Shown piece after piece: positions 26,541 through 36,255 of a stretch of 64,000 nt of DNA. A model generated the notes under the pieces. That model was not told the origin of the DNA, ran no database searches, and saw only the letters and a list, made by a program, of their open reading frames with translations. This DNA comes from UBA2357 sp041916775 (GTDB taxonomy: Bacteria > Pseudomonadota > Gammaproteobacteria > Burkholderiales > Rhodocyclaceae). Made by a program: the position numbers and the translations under genes. The stretch is taken from contig JAYRYZ010000001.1 of assembly GCA_041916775.1 (NCBI GenBank), positions 124,001-188,000 of the forward strand, given 5' to 3'. The first letter of the stretch is position 1, and each line of letters opens with the position of its first letter.

Positions 26541-27128
26541 ATGCTGCTGATGATAGACAACTACGACAGCTTCACCTACAACCTGGTCCAGTACTTCGGG
26601 GAGCTGGGGGCGGAGGTGAAGGTGTTTCGCAACGACGAGATCACGCTGGAGCAGATCGCGCTGATGCGGCCGGATCACCTGGTGATCTCGCCCGGGCCGT
26701 GTTCGCCCGCGGAGGCGGGCATCTCGGTGCCGGCGATCAAGGCCTTCGCCGGCAAGATTCCGCTCCTGGGCGTGTGCCTCGGGCACCAGAGTATCGGTGC
26801 GGCCTTCGGAGGCAAGGTGGTGCATGCGCGCACGCTGATGCATGGCAAGACCTCGCCGGTGCACCACGAGGGGCGCGGTGTGTTTCGCGGCCTGCCGAAT
26901 CCGCTCACCTGCACCCGCTACCATTCGCTCGCGATCGAGCGCGACTCGCTGCCCGAGTGCCTCGAGATCACCGCCTGGACCGACGACGGCGAGATCATGG
27001 GGGTGCGCCACCGCACGCTCGAGGTCGAGGGCGTGCAGTTCCACCCCGAATCCATACTCACCGAGGAAGGCCATGCGCTGCTGCGCAACTTCCTGGAATC
27101 CCGACAGACCGAAGGAGTCAGCCAATGA
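26541..27128 (+). CDS. trpG: Anthranilate synthase component II (glutamine amidotransferase)
   Basis: 195 residues, class I glutamine amidotransferase. It begins MLLMIDNYDSFTYNLVQYF; the nucleophile is in LGVCLGHQSIG, and the His-Glu pair in VEGVQFHPESIL. It supplies ammonia to TrpE, and in some species to PabB. It starts the trpGDC operon, separated from trpE by about 9 kb. The 212-base upstream region shows no Trp-rich leader peptide, so control may differ from that of trpE. Its stop overlaps the trpD start. Confidence 0.97.
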   Translation: MLLMIDNYDSFTYNLVQYFGELGAEVKVFRNDEITLEQIALMRPDHLVISPGPCSPAEAGISVPAIKAFAGKIPLLGVCLGHQSIGAAFGGKVVHARTLMHGKTSPVHHEGRGVFRGLPNPLTCTRYHSLAIERDSLPECLEITAWTDDGEIMGVRHRTLEVEGVQFHPESILTEEGHALLRNFLESRQTEGVSQ

Positions 27129-28165
27129 CGATCACGCCCCAGGCGGCACTGCAGCGCACCATCGAACATCGCGAGATCTTCTTCGACGAGATGCTGTCGC
27201 TGATGCGCCAGATCATGGCGGGCGAGATCTCGCCGGTGATGACTGCGGCGATCCTCACCGGCCTGCGGGTCAAGAAGGAGACGATCGGCGAGATCGCAGC
27301 GGCGGCGACGGTGATGCGCGAGCTATCGCTGAAGGTGCAGGTCGCGCCGCCGCATGATCACTTCGTGGACATCGTCGGCACCGGCGGTGACGGCGCCCAC
27401 ACCTTCAACATTTCCACCGCTTCCAGCTTCGTCGTGGCGGCCGGCGGAGGGCGGGTGGCCAAGCATGGCAACCGCGGCGTGTCGTCCAAGAGCGGTGCCG
27501 CCGACGTGCTCGAATCGCTGGGGGTGAACCTGATGCTCACGCCCGAGCAGGTGGCCGAGTGCATCGAGGAGACCGGCATCGGCTTCATGTTTGCGCCCAA
27601 CCACCACAGCGCGATGAAGAACGTCGCACCGGTGCGGCGCGAGATGGGCGTGCGCACCATCTTCAACATCCTGGGGCCGCTCACCAACCCGGCCGGTGCG
27701 CCGAACACGTTGATGGGCGTGTTCCACCCCGACCTCGTCGGCATCCAGGCGCGGGTGATGAAGAACCTCGGCGCCAACCACGTGCTGGTGGTGTATGGCC
27801 TCGACGGATTGGACGAGGTGAGCCTGGGCGCGGCCACGATGGTGGGCGAGCTGAAGGACGGCGAGGTGCGCGAGTACGAGATCCACCCCGAGGACTACGA
27901 CCTCGCGATGGCGGGTACGCGCAACCTGCGCGTCGATACCCCCGACGAATCGCGCGACACGCTGCTCGGCGCGCTGGAGAACAAGCCGGGTCCGGCGCGG
28001 GAGATCGTCGTGCTGAACGCCGGGGTTGCGCTCTATACCGCCAACCTCGTCGACTCCATCGGCGCCGGCGTGCTGCGCGCGCGCGAGCTCATTGCCACCG
28101 GCGCTGCTCGTGCCAAGCTCGACGAGTTCGTCGCCTGCACCCGCCGTCTGGCTTCGGGAGGCTGA
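27125..28165 (+). CDS. trpD: Anthranilate phosphoribosyltransferase
   Basis: 346 residues. The phosphoribosyl-diphosphate site is DIVGTGGDGAHTFNIST, with KHGNRGVSSKSGAADVLE and NILGPLTNPAG following, all canonical for TrpD. It transfers the phosphoribosyl group to anthranilate. The start overlaps the trpG stop (ATGA) and trpC begins two bases after its stop, so the three genes are translationally coupled. Confidence 0.98.
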   Translation: MTITPQAALQRTIEHREIFFDEMLSLMRQIMAGEISPVMTAAILTGLRVKKETIGEIAAAATVMRELSLKVQVAPPHDHFVDIVGTGGDGAHTFNISTASSFVVAAGGGRVAKHGNRGVSSKSGAADVLESLGVNLMLTPEQVAECIEETGIGFMFAPNHHSAMKNVAPVRREMGVRTIFNILGPLTNPAGAPNTLMGVFHPDLVGIQARVMKNLGANHVLVVYGLDGLDEVSLGAATMVGELKDGEVREYEIHPEDYDLAMAGTRNLRVDTPDESRDTLLGALENKPGPAREIVVLNAGVALYTANLVDSIGAGVLRARELIATGAARAKLDEFVACTRRLASGG

Positions 28166-28167
28166 GG

Positions 28168-28956
28168 ATGAGCGACATTCTCGAACGCATCATCGCGGTC
28201 AAGCGCGCCGAACTCGCCGCCGGTCAGGCGCAGCGTTCCCTTGCGACAATTGGCATCGAGGCGCGCGCCCGGCCGGTGCCGCGCGATTTTGTCGGCGCGA
28301 TCCGCGCGAAGATCGCCGCGGGTCAGCCTGCGGTGATCGCCGAGATCAAGAAGGCGAGCCCGTCCAAGGGCGTCATCCGCGAGGACTTCCGCCCGGCCGA
28401 GATCGCGCGTGCCTACGAGCGCGCAGGTGCTGCCTGCCTGTCGGTGCTCACTGACCGGGATTTCTTCCAGGGCTCGCCGGTGTATCTGCAGTCCGCGCGC
28501 GAGGCCTGCCCCTTGCCGGCGCTGCGCAAGGATTTCCTCATCGACCCGTGGCAGGTGTTCGAGGCGCGCGCGATGGGCGCGGACGCGATCCTGCTCATCG
28601 CCGCGGCGCTCGACCTCGTCACGATGCGCGACATGGAGGCGATCGCGGTGTCGCTCGGCATGGGCGTGCTGGTCGAGGTGCACAATGCGGCGGAGCTCGA
28701 CATGGCGCTGCGTCTGGAGACGCCGCTGATCGGCATCAACAACCGCAACCTGCGCACCTTCGAGGTCAGCCTGCAGACCACGCTGGATCTGCTCGCGCGC
28801 ATCCCGGACGACCGCATCGTGGTCACCGAGTCCGGCATCCTGGCGCCGGCCGATGTGGCGCTGATGCGCGAACACCAGGTCAATGCCTTCCTCGTCGGCG
28901 AGGCCTTCATGCGTGCGGATGACCCTGGCGAGGGCCTGCGCGCCCTGTTCGCTTGA
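28168..28956 (+). CDS. trpC: Indole-3-glycerol phosphate synthase
   Basis: 262 residues, TIM-barrel enzyme. Active-site segments are present: AEIKKASPSKGVI, LSVLTDRDFFQGS, LRKDFLIDPWQV, IGINNRNLRTFEV and VTESGI. It is a monofunctional TrpC without a fused TrpF domain, the betaproteobacterial form. A GAGG site is inside the end of trpD. It is the last gene of the trpGDC operon; trpF, trpB and trpA are not in the window. Confidence 0.98.
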   Translation: MSDILERIIAVKRAELAAGQAQRSLATIGIEARARPVPRDFVGAIRAKIAAGQPAVIAEIKKASPSKGVIREDFRPAEIARAYERAGAACLSVLTDRDFFQGSPVYLQSAREACPLPALRKDFLIDPWQVFEARAMGADAILLIAAALDLVTMRDMEAIAVSLGMGVLVEVHNAAELDMALRLETPLIGINNRNLRTFEVSLQTTLDLLARIPDDRIVVTESGILAPADVALMREHQVNAFLVGEAFMRADDPGEGLRALFA

Positions 28957-29007
28957 GTGTGACCCGGCGCGCGGCATGAGCTGCCGCGCCGGTCCGAGCC
29001 GCACTGG

Positions 29008-32000
29008 ATGAACGAGACTACAAGCCCTTCACCCGCCCCTTACCGCAGGCTGCGCATTCTTGCCGCAAGTCTGCCAGTGCTGGTGGCTGTCGTCGGCCTC
29101 GCGCTGGCGTGGCTGGTGGGCACCGAGAGCGGGCTGCGCACTGGCGCGTCCGTCATTGCCCGTGCTACGTCCGATGCGGTGCGCCTGGAGGGGGTCAGTG
29201 GCCGGCTCATATCGGGCTTCTCGATCGAGCGCGTCCAACTTGCGCTGCCCGCCGTCCGTGGAGAAGCTCGCGCCCTGAAAGTTCAGTGGGACGCGGCCGC
29301 GTTGCTGGATGAGCGCGTCCGCATCATGCGGCTCGCACTTGGCGATCTGACCTTGAGCTTTCCTCCGGGCGAGGAGAGCGGCGCGCCCCCGTCGCGACCG
29401 GCGCCGCTGAGCTTGCCGGTGGCCATCGAACTCGATCAACTCGGCATCGAGCGCTTCACGCTGCTGCCCTGGCAGGCCGGAGCCGATTCCCTGGCGCCGG
29501 CGGCCGGCGGGGAAGGTGCGCTGTTCAGCTTCAGCCATCTGCACGCGGCGCTCCATTCGGATGGCCGCCGTCATCAGCTGCGGCAAGTGCGCGTCAGCCT
29601 TCCTTTCGGTGATGTGAAAGCGGATGCCAGCATCGACAGCAGCACCGACGACTACCCGCTGACGCTCGCGCTGGATTTGCAGGGGGCGGTCGAGGGACGC
29701 AGCTTTGATCTCGAGCTGCGCGCACAAGGCAGCCTGCAGCAGCTTGCCGCCGAGCTCGACGCGCGTGGCGAGGGGCTGACCGGCCGCGCCCGCGCGCTGC
29801 TCACGCCCTTCGAGCCGGTGCCGCTTGCCGAGCTGCAGCTCTCGCTCGGCCCGGTCAATCCTGCGGCCTTCGCCCCGCAGGCGCCGCAGGCCGCGCTGAC
29901 GCTCGAGGCGCAGCTCGCTGGCACGGCCGTGGAGGGTGGTGCGATGGGTCTCGCCGGCACGGTCGGCATCCGCAACGCGGCGCCGCAGCCGGTGGATGCG
30001 GGCGGTATCCCGCTGCTGCGACTCGACACCCGGCTCGACTGGCGTGGCGACCGGCTCGGCCTGCGCGAGCTCGATGTGCAGCTGCCCGGCGGCGGGCGGG
30101 CGCATGGCCGTTTCGACTGGCGGGCGGACGTGGAGGCGGGGGCGTTCGGCCGCGCCGACGTGGCCCTGCAGCTCGAAGGCGTGCGTCTCGATGCCTTGCA
30201 GAGCCAGCTCCCGGCGCATGTGCTGGTGGGTACGGTCGACGCGCAAGGCGCCGCCGCGCAACAGAGCGCGCAAGTCATGCTGACCTTGGGCAAGGCGGCG
30301 TTGAAGGCCGAGGGCGAGCTGCGCTTCGACGCCACGGGCTCCACCCCACCCGCGTTCGCGCTCGGCGCCACGTTGACGGGCGTGGATCCGAGCGCGTTCG
30401 CGCCCGCGGCGCCGGCGGGCGCGCTCAACCTCGAGCTCTCCGCCAAGGGGGCGCTGCAAGTCAGCCCGTCGCTCACGCTCGATTGGCGGCTCTTGCCCAG
30501 CCTGCTCGATGAGCGCCCCATGCAGGGGCAGGGGACGCTGGCCCTCGCCGGCGAGCGTCTGGTGCGGACCGACGCGCGTCTCGATGCAGCAGGCAATACC
30601 GTGCATTTGCGTGGTGCCTGGGGTGCGGCCGGCGATGCGCTGCAGCTGTCGCTGGACGCCCCGGCGCTGGACGCCCTCGGCTACGGGCTGGGCGGTCGCG
30701 CGAAGTTGGACGCGAGCCTCGCCGGCAGCCTGCAGGACCCTGCGCTGAAGTTCGCGCTGGATGCCGCCGGCGTGCGACTGCCGGGCGAGCTCCGCCTGGA
30801 GCGCATCGTCGCCAGCGGTGAGCTGGGTGCAGGCAGGTCGGGTGCGCTGATGCTGACGCTGGATGCGGACAGCGTGGGGCAGGGCCAGGGGGCGGAGCCC
30901 GGCGCGGCAGCCGATTGGCTGGAGCGCGTGCGCGTCCGGCTCGACGGGCGCCGCGACCAGCATCGTCTTGCGCTGTCGCTGAGCCTGCCGCGCCGGGGTG
31001 ATGGCAGCGCGGATCCGGATGCACTGGAGGTTGCATTGGAAGGGGGGCTGTCCGGCGATGTGGCCAGGTCCGGGCCCGCGGGGCTGCGCTGGCGTGGCGC
31101 GCTGCGCGAGCTGGTGTCGTCCGGTCGTTTCCCCGCAAGGCTGCTCGAACCCGCCGCACTCGAGCTCGGCAGCGAGCGGATTGCGCTCGCCGATGCCACC
31201 CTGGATGCCGGCACGCGCGGCAAGATCCGCCTCGCCGAAACGCGCTGGACACCGCAGGAGATCGTCGCGCGCGGCGACATGAGCGGGCTGGTCGTCGACC
31301 TCGTCCCGCGCGATACGCCGCGCCGCCGTCCCCAGCAGGATCCGCTCACGCTCGCGGGCGAGTGGGATCTGCGCCTCGGCCGCAGCGCGAGCGGCTCGGC
31401 CCGGATCGTGCGCGAGTCGGGCGACCTGCGCATTCCCGGTGAGCTCACCACCCGTCTCGGCGTCGAAACGCTGGAGGCGGGCTTGCAGCTCGAACGTGGT
31501 GAAGCGCAGCTGACACTCGTCGCAAGGGGCACGGAGTTCGGCAGCCTGTCGGCCAGCGCCGCGGTCGGGTTGATGCGCGGTGGGCCGGCGGGCTGGCAGC
31601 TCGACGAGGCCTCACCGCTGCGCGGCGATGCACGCCTCGATGCCCCGTCCATCGCCTGGCTGGCGCGTCTCACCCAACAGGAGGTCGCGCTTGAAGGCAG
31701 CCTCGCGGCCGACCTCACGCTGTCGGGAACGCCGGCGAAGCCGGTCGCGAGTGGGCGCATCAGCGGCGAAGGCCTGGGGCTGACGATGCTGGATCATGGC
31801 GTGAGCCTGTCGGGTGGCACGCTGCTCGCCGAATTCGACCGCGACCGCCTGCGCTTGACACGGCTGGAGTTCGTGTCGCCGAACCGGGTGATGCCGGCAG
31901 ACCGGCGTGTTCCCGCGGAGCGCTTCACCGCCACCCCCGGGCGTCTCATTGCGACCGGCGAGGTCGAGCTCGAGACGGGCGCGGGCCGCTTCCGCTTCGA

Positions 32001-32985
32001 TGCCGAGCGCCTGCCGGTGCTGCAACTGGCGGACCGCTGGATGATCGTCTCGGGCAGCGGCGAGGCCACGAGCGGCTGGACCGCGCTCGACCTGCAGGCG
32101 AAGTTCGCGGTGGATGCCGGCTTCGTCGCGCTCGCCGACACGCCGCCGCCCAGCCTCTCCGACGATGTCGTCGTGCTGAAACCCGGCGTTCAGGTGTCCT
32201 CCGGAGGCATGAAGGTGTCCGCGGATGTGGAGGTCGCGCTGGGCGAACAGCTCTTCCTCAGCGCGCTCGGGCTGGACACGCGCCTGGCTGGCAGCCTGCG
32301 CCTGCGGATGCGTGACGGCGAGCCGCTCACCGCGACCGGTTCGCTCGCCACCGTCGGCGGGGTGTTCAAGGGCTACGGCCAGAACCTCACGATCGAACGC
32401 GGGTTGGTGAATTTCCAGGGGCCGCTCGACAACCCCGGGCTCAACATCGTCGCGCTGCGCAAGGGGCTTGCGGTCGAGGCGGGCATCTCGGTGAGCGGTA
32501 GCGCGCGTCGCCCGCAGGTGAGGCTGGTGTCGGACCCGAACGTGCCCGATCCGGAGAAGCTCTCGTGGATCGTGCTGGGGCGTGCGCCCACGAGTGGTGC
32601 AGGCGGTGACATGGGCCTGCTGCTGCCGGCAGCGCAGGCCTTGCTGGGTGGCAGCGGCGGCGGCATGACCGAGCAGCTCTCGCAAAGCCTGGGTTTCGAC
32701 GAGTTCGGCATCGGCCAGGGGGAAATGGGCTCGGTGACGCGGCGACCGACCAGCCGGGTGGTCGGTGGTGGCTCGACGGTGAGCGACGAGGGCACCGTGA
32801 GCGGCCAAGTGCTCACCCTCGGCAAGCGCCTATCGAGTGACATGTTCCTTTCGTTCGAGCAGAGCCTGGGGGGCGCCCAGAGTCTGGTGAAGCTGACCTA
32901 TCAACTTTCGCGCAGGGTATCCTTGGTGCTGCGCGGCGGCACCGACAACGCGGGCGATATGTATTACACAGTCTCTTTCAGATAA
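29008..32985 (+). CDS. tamB: Translocation and assembly module inner-membrane protein TamB
   Basis: 1325 residues, typical TamB size. An N-terminal signal-anchor helix (about 13-37) is followed by a very long beta-rich AsmA/Vps13-like region, and the C-terminal TamB domain is recognisable: VGGVFKGYGQNLTIERG, NFQGPLDNPGLNI, SYQ-like LTYQLSRRVSLVLRGG, and a terminal Phe-Arg. TamB spans the periplasm and works with TamA in outer-membrane protein insertion and, by more recent views, phospholipid transport. No tamA precedes it; trpC does. Confidence 0.92.
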   Translation: MNETTSPSPAPYRRLRILAASLPVLVAVVGLALAWLVGTESGLRTGASVIARATSDAVRLEGVSGRLISGFSIERVQLALPAVRGEARALKVQWDAAALLDERVRIMRLALGDLTLSFPPGEESGAPPSRPAPLSLPVAIELDQLGIERFTLLPWQAGADSLAPAAGGEGALFSFSHLHAALHSDGRRHQLRQVRVSLPFGDVKADASIDSSTDDYPLTLALDLQGAVEGRSFDLELRAQGSLQQLAAELDARGEGLTGRARALLTPFEPVPLAELQLSLGPVNPAAFAPQAPQAALTLEAQLAGTAVEGGAMGLAGTVGIRNAAPQPVDAGGIPLLRLDTRLDWRGDRLGLRELDVQLPGGGRAHGRFDWRADVEAGAFGRADVALQLEGVRLDALQSQLPAHVLVGTVDAQGAAAQQSAQVMLTLGKAALKAEGELRFDATGSTPPAFALGATLTGVDPSAFAPAAPAGALNLELSAKGALQVSPSLTLDWRLLPSLLDERPMQGQGTLALAGERLVRTDARLDAAGNTVHLRGAWGAAGDALQLSLDAPALDALGYGLGGRAKLDASLAGSLQDPALKFALDAAGVRLPGELRLERIVASGELGAGRSGALMLTLDADSVGQGQGAEPGAAADWLERVRVRLDGRRDQHRLALSLSLPRRGDGSADPDALEVALEGGLSGDVARSGPAGLRWRGALRELVSSGRFPARLLEPAALELGSERIALADATLDAGTRGKIRLAETRWTPQEIVARGDMSGLVVDLVPRDTPRRRPQQDPLTLAGEWDLRLGRSASGSARIVRESGDLRIPGELTTRLGVETLEAGLQLERGEAQLTLVARGTEFGSLSASAAVGLMRGGPAGWQLDEASPLRGDARLDAPSIAWLARLTQQEVALEGSLAADLTLSGTPAKPVASGRISGEGLGLTMLDHGVSLSGGTLLAEFDRDRLRLTRLEFVSPNRVMPADRRVPAERFTATPGRLIATGEVELETGAGRFRFDAERLPVLQLADRWMIVSGSGEATSGWTALDLQAKFAVDAGFVALADTPPPSLSDDVVVLKPGVQVSSGGMKVSADVEVALGEQLFLSALGLDTRLAGSLRLRMRDGEPLTATGSLATVGGVFKGYGQNLTIERGLVNFQGPLDNPGLNIVALRKGLAVEAGISVSGSARRPQVRLVSDPNVPDPEKLSWIVLGRAPTSGAGGDMGLLLPAAQALLGGSGGGMTEQLSQSLGFDEFGIGQGEMGSVTRRPTSRVVGGGSTVSDEGTVSGQVLTLGKRLSSDMFLSFEQSLGGAQSLVKLTYQLSRRVSLVLRGGTDNAGDMYYTVSFR

Positions 32986-33045
32986 TCTGGAATCGAACTT
33001 GCGTGTTGTCGGTCTACTGCTGGCAACCCAACAAGGAGTTTCTGC

Positions 33046-33603
33046 ATGACAAGCCCGGAAATGAATGTGAGCCACGAGGTCGCGATCCTGGCCGGTGGCT
33101 GCTTCTGGTGCACCGAAGCCGTGTTCAAGGATGTCGCGGGGGTGATCTCGGTCGTCCCTGGCTACATCGGTGGCAAAGTCGATTCGCCAAGCTACCGTGA
33201 TGTGTGCAACGGCGGGACCGGCCACGCCGAGGCGATCCGCGTCGCGTTCGACCCGGCAGTGGTGAGCTACCGTGCGCTACTCGAGATCTTCTTCGTCGTC
33301 CATGACCCCACCACGCTGAATCGCCAGGGCAACGACATCGGCACGCAGTACCGCTCCGCGATCTTCACCACCAGTGACGAGCAGCTTCATGCCGCGTTGG
33401 CCCTGATCGAGGAGCTCGGCGAGCAGCGCGTGTTCCCCTCTGCGATCGTCACCAAGGTCGAGCGTGCCGGCGTGTTCTGGCCGGCGGAGGATTATCATCT
33501 CGACTACTACATGCGCAACTCGGACCAGCCCTACTGCCAGTATGTCGTGGCGCCCAAGGTCGCCAAGTTCCGCGAGAAGTTCGCCGCGCGGCGCAAGCGT
33601 TGA
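33046..33603 (+). CDS. msrA: Peptide-methionine (S)-S-oxide reductase MsrA
   Basis: 185 residues. The catalytic motif is GGCFWCTEAVF (about 17-27), followed by GYIGG, YRDVCNGGTGHAEAI, HDPTTLNRQGNDIGTQYRSAI and AEDYHLDYY. It reduces methionine-S-sulfoxide with thioredoxin. There is no fused MsrB domain. An AAGGAG site precedes the start. A strong hairpin follows at 33647. Confidence 0.97.
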   Translation: MTSPEMNVSHEVAILAGGCFWCTEAVFKDVAGVISVVPGYIGGKVDSPSYRDVCNGGTGHAEAIRVAFDPAVVSYRALLEIFFVVHDPTTLNRQGNDIGTQYRSAIFTTSDEQLHAALALIEELGEQRVFPSAIVTKVERAGVFWPAEDYHLDYYMRNSDQPYCQYVVAPKVAKFREKFAARRKR

Positions 33604-33646
33604 GCGGCAGCGCGAGCGAGTTCGTGCTGCATCACCCGATTCACGA

Positions 33647-33673
33647 GCCGGATGCGGCCGCATCCGGCGTTTT
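33647..33673 (+). terminator. Rho-independent terminator after msrA
   Basis: A perfect 22-bp palindrome (stem GCCGGATGC, loop GGCC, stem GCATCCGGC) is followed by GTTTTC, 43 bases after the msrA stop and 22 bases before the FKBP start. The T run is short. Confidence 0.7.
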
Positions 33674-33694
33674 CATCATCACAGGAGTCTCTGC

Positions 33695-34039
33695 ATGACA
33701 CAAACCACCACGGCCAGCGGGCTGGTCATCGACGAACTCGAAGCGGGCAGCGGCGCGGTTGCGGAGAAGGGCAAACGCGTCTCGGTGCACTACACCGGCT
33801 GGCTCACCGACGGCCGCAAGTTCGACTCCAGCAAGGATCGCAACAGCCCGTTCGAATTTCCGCTCGGTGCAGGCCATGTCATCCGCGGCTGGGACGAAGG
33901 GGTTGCCGGCATGCAGGAAGGCGGCAAGCGCAAACTCACGATTCCGCCCGAGCTCGGCTACGGCGCGCGTGGCGCGGGCGGCGTGATTCCGCCCAATGCC
34001 ACGCTGGTGTTCGAGGTCGAGCTGCTGAAGGTGTATTGA
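33695..34039 (+). CDS. FKBP-type peptidyl-prolyl cis-trans isomerase
   Basis: 114 residues, a single minimal FKBP domain with VHYTGWLTDGRKFDSS, FPLGAGHVIRGWDEG, GGKRKLTIPPELGYG and IPPNATLVFEVELLKV. No signal peptide, so it is cytoplasmic. AGGAG precedes the start at 33695; the in-frame upstream extension overlaps msrA and is not protein-like. It is isolated from msrA by a terminator hairpin. Confidence 0.95.
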   Translation: MTQTTTASGLVIDELEAGSGAVAEKGKRVSVHYTGWLTDGRKFDSSKDRNSPFEFPLGAGHVIRGWDEGVAGMQEGGKRKLTIPPELGYGARGAGGVIPPNATLVFEVELLKVY

Positions 34040-34125
34040 GCGCAGCCGACGCACAGGCGAAGAAGATCACGACGGGCCGGACGGGATGCCGTCACGGCCC
34101 GCATCCAGCGGAGGAGAGCGCCACG

Positions 34126-34584
34126 ATGAAACTCGATCAGGTGCAGCGCCAGATACTCACATTGCTGCAGAAGGATTCCACCCTCAGCACCCAGCACATC
34201 GCCGAGCGCGTCGGCCTGTCGCCATCGCCGTGCTGGCGCAGGGTGCGCGAGCTCGAGGAGGCGGGGCTGATCAAGGGCTACGTCGCCTTGGTCGATCGCC
34301 ACAAGCTGGGTCTTCCCACCTGCGTGTGGGTGCGGGTGAAGCTGAAGAAGCACAGCGCCGATGTCATCGACCGCTTCGAGACGGTGGTGAAGAGCTGCGA
34401 TGAGGTGGTCGAGTGCTACGAGCTGCTGGGCGAGACCGACTGCCTGCTCAAGCTCTACCTGCCCAATCTCGAGGCATTCTCGGTGTTCATGCATAACTTC
34501 CTGCTCAAGATCCCCGAGGTGGACGTCACCCACTCGAGCGTCGCGTTGCGCGAGATCAAGAACGAGACGGCGCTGCCGGTGTGA
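34126..34584 (+). CDS. Lrp/AsnC-family transcriptional regulator
   Basis: 152 residues. The N-terminal helix-turn-helix (LDQVQRQILTLLQKDSTLST, then LSPSPCWRRVRELEE) and C-terminal RAM ligand-binding domain (VVKSCDEVVECYELLGETDCLLKL) are standard for the family. GAGGAG precedes the start. These regulators usually bind amino acids and control their metabolism. A sodium-coupled amino-acid-type transporter, indolepyruvate oxidoreductase and an amino-acid dehydrogenase lie downstream, so aromatic or branched-chain amino acid catabolism is a likely target; this is inference. Confidence 0.94.
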   Translation: MKLDQVQRQILTLLQKDSTLSTQHIAERVGLSPSPCWRRVRELEEAGLIKGYVALVDRHKLGLPTCVWVRVKLKKHSADVIDRFETVVKSCDEVVECYELLGETDCLLKLYLPNLEAFSVFMHNFLLKIPEVDVTHSSVALREIKNETALPV

Positions 34585-34602
34585 ACCTGAAAGGCACGCC
34601 GC

Positions 34603-36153
34603 TCAGCGTGTGAGCGTCTCCACCGCGAAGCCCACCACGCGCCGCTGTTCGCGGCTGAACTCGACCCCGACGAGGTGGATGGGTTCGTTGCGGTCGCGGT
34701 AGCGGTCGGCATAGCCGCGCGCCTTCAACTGCGCGAGCGCGCCGCCCTCGGGTTCGAGCTCCACCACCTTGAACTCGAAGAGATACACCTGTCCGTTGAA
34801 GCGCACCGCCATGTCCAGCCGCCCGGCATTGCTCGCCTCCTCCGGCACGATGTCGAGCCCGAGCGAGGCGAAGTAGGCGTAGAACACGCTCGCGTAATAG
34901 CCCTCGTACTGCGCGATCGGGTTGTTGCGGAACCAGTCGTGCGGAATGCTCGCGAAGAAGGCGGTGAAGAGCTGCTCCATGCCGGCGAAATCGTTCGCGA
35001 GCAGAAGATCGTAGAGCCGAGTGCTGTGCGCGCCGTACTCGGCCGGGTTGGGGCGCAGGCGCTGCAGCATCGCGCCGTTGAGGCTCGCGCGCACTTCCAG
35101 GTTGGGAAAGCGCAACCGGTACTGCGCGAAAGCGCCGATGCGCCGCACCCCGGCGATCGTGAGGTAGCCGGTCTGGAACATCAGCGCCTCGGTGGAGATG
35201 TCGCCGATCTCGAAGGCGGACAACAGGCTCTCGGGCGCCTCCAGGCGCTCCAGATCCGGCAGGCGAATGCGGCGCTCGGTGAGCATGTCGACCAGAAATG
35301 TGGGTGTGCCTGTTTCGAACCAGTAGGGGCGGAACTCACGCTCGCGAAACAGCAGCAACAGGTCGAAGGGGTTGTACACCGCCTCGCCGGTCCAGTTGTA
35401 GCCGTTGTACCAGGTGCGGATCTGCTCCCGGTCCAGCCCGGGCAGCTCGGGCGCGAACACGCTATCCACATCCGCATCGGTATAGCCACAGATGGCCGAA
35501 AAGCTGGGTGACACGGTGATGTCGAAGAGGTTGTTGAGCCCCGAGAAGAGGCTCACCTTGCTGAACTTGGACACCCCGGTGAGCATCGCGAAGCGGATGT
35601 GGGCATCCTGACCCTTGATCACCGAGTAGAGATCGCGCAACCCGTCGCGCATCTCGCGCGCGAGCTCCGGGCGGGTGAGGTTGTCGAGGATGGGTTTGTC
35701 GTATTCGTCCACCAAGACCACGACCCGCTGGCCGGCCTGCTGCTCGGCCGCGCGGATCAGGCTGCCGAAGCGGTAGGCCACGCTCCCGGGTTCGAGCTCG
35801 AGCGACAGCCGTTGCGCGTTCTCGCGCAGAACCTCGTCGATCCTCTGATCCAGCGCGGCGCGGCTCTCCATCACGCCGTCGGCGAAGCTGATGCGGATCA
35901 CCGGGTAGCTTACCGACCAGTCCCAGCGCGCGTGACAATGGAGCCCGCGGAACAGCGCCTCGTTGCCGGCGAAGAGCTCTGCCAGCGTGTCGAGGAAGAG
36001 GCTCTTGCCAAAGCGCCGCGGGCGGGAGAGAAAGTAGTACTTGCCTTCCTCGATCAGGCGCAGCGCGTGTGCGGTCTTGTCGACGTAATAGCAGCCGCTC
36101 TCGCGAATCTCGCGCAGCGTCTGGATACCGATCGGCAACTTCCTGCGGGACAT
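34603..36153 (-). CDS. AAA-ATPase with C-terminal PD-(D/E)XK nuclease-like domain
   Basis: 516 residues. The start PIGIQTLREIRESGCYYVDKT and the P-loop RPRRFGKS (44-51) define the AAA-ATPase_like family; a Walker-B-like VVVLVDEYDKP lies near 148. The C-terminus is a PD-(D/E)XK nuclease-superfamily (DUF1703) domain with GRLDMAVRF and YLFEFKV, holding the D...E-x-K residues. Such genes are common, multicopy and patchily distributed; their biological role is not established. It sits between the Lrp regulator and the transporter, and looks like an insertion into that set. Confidence 0.9.
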   Translation of the reverse strand: MSRRKLPIGIQTLREIRESGCYYVDKTAHALRLIEEGKYYFLSRPRRFGKSLFLDTLAELFAGNEALFRGLHCHARWDWSVSYPVIRISFADGVMESRAALDQRIDEVLRENAQRLSLELEPGSVAYRFGSLIRAAEQQAGQRVVVLVDEYDKPILDNLTRPELAREMRDGLRDLYSVIKGQDAHIRFAMLTGVSKFSKVSLFSGLNNLFDITVSPSFSAICGYTDADVDSVFAPELPGLDREQIRTWYNGYNWTGEAVYNPFDLLLLFREREFRPYWFETGTPTFLVDMLTERRIRLPDLERLEAPESLLSAFEIGDISTEALMFQTGYLTIAGVRRIGAFAQYRLRFPNLEVRASLNGAMLQRLRPNPAEYGAHSTRLYDLLLANDFAGMEQLFTAFFASIPHDWFRNNPIAQYEGYYASVFYAYFASLGLDIVPEEASNAGRLDMAVRFNGQVYLFEFKVVELEPEGGALAQLKARGYADRYRDRNEPIHLVGVEFSREQRRVVGFAVETLTR

Positions 36154-36255
36154 CGATACGACTCCTGAAACGATACGGGCGGTCAGAGCTCGATTCTACG
36201 ACCTTTGACCGCCCGCGAACGGTGCCTCGCGCGGGAGGCGCCGGGTCGGAGCCGA

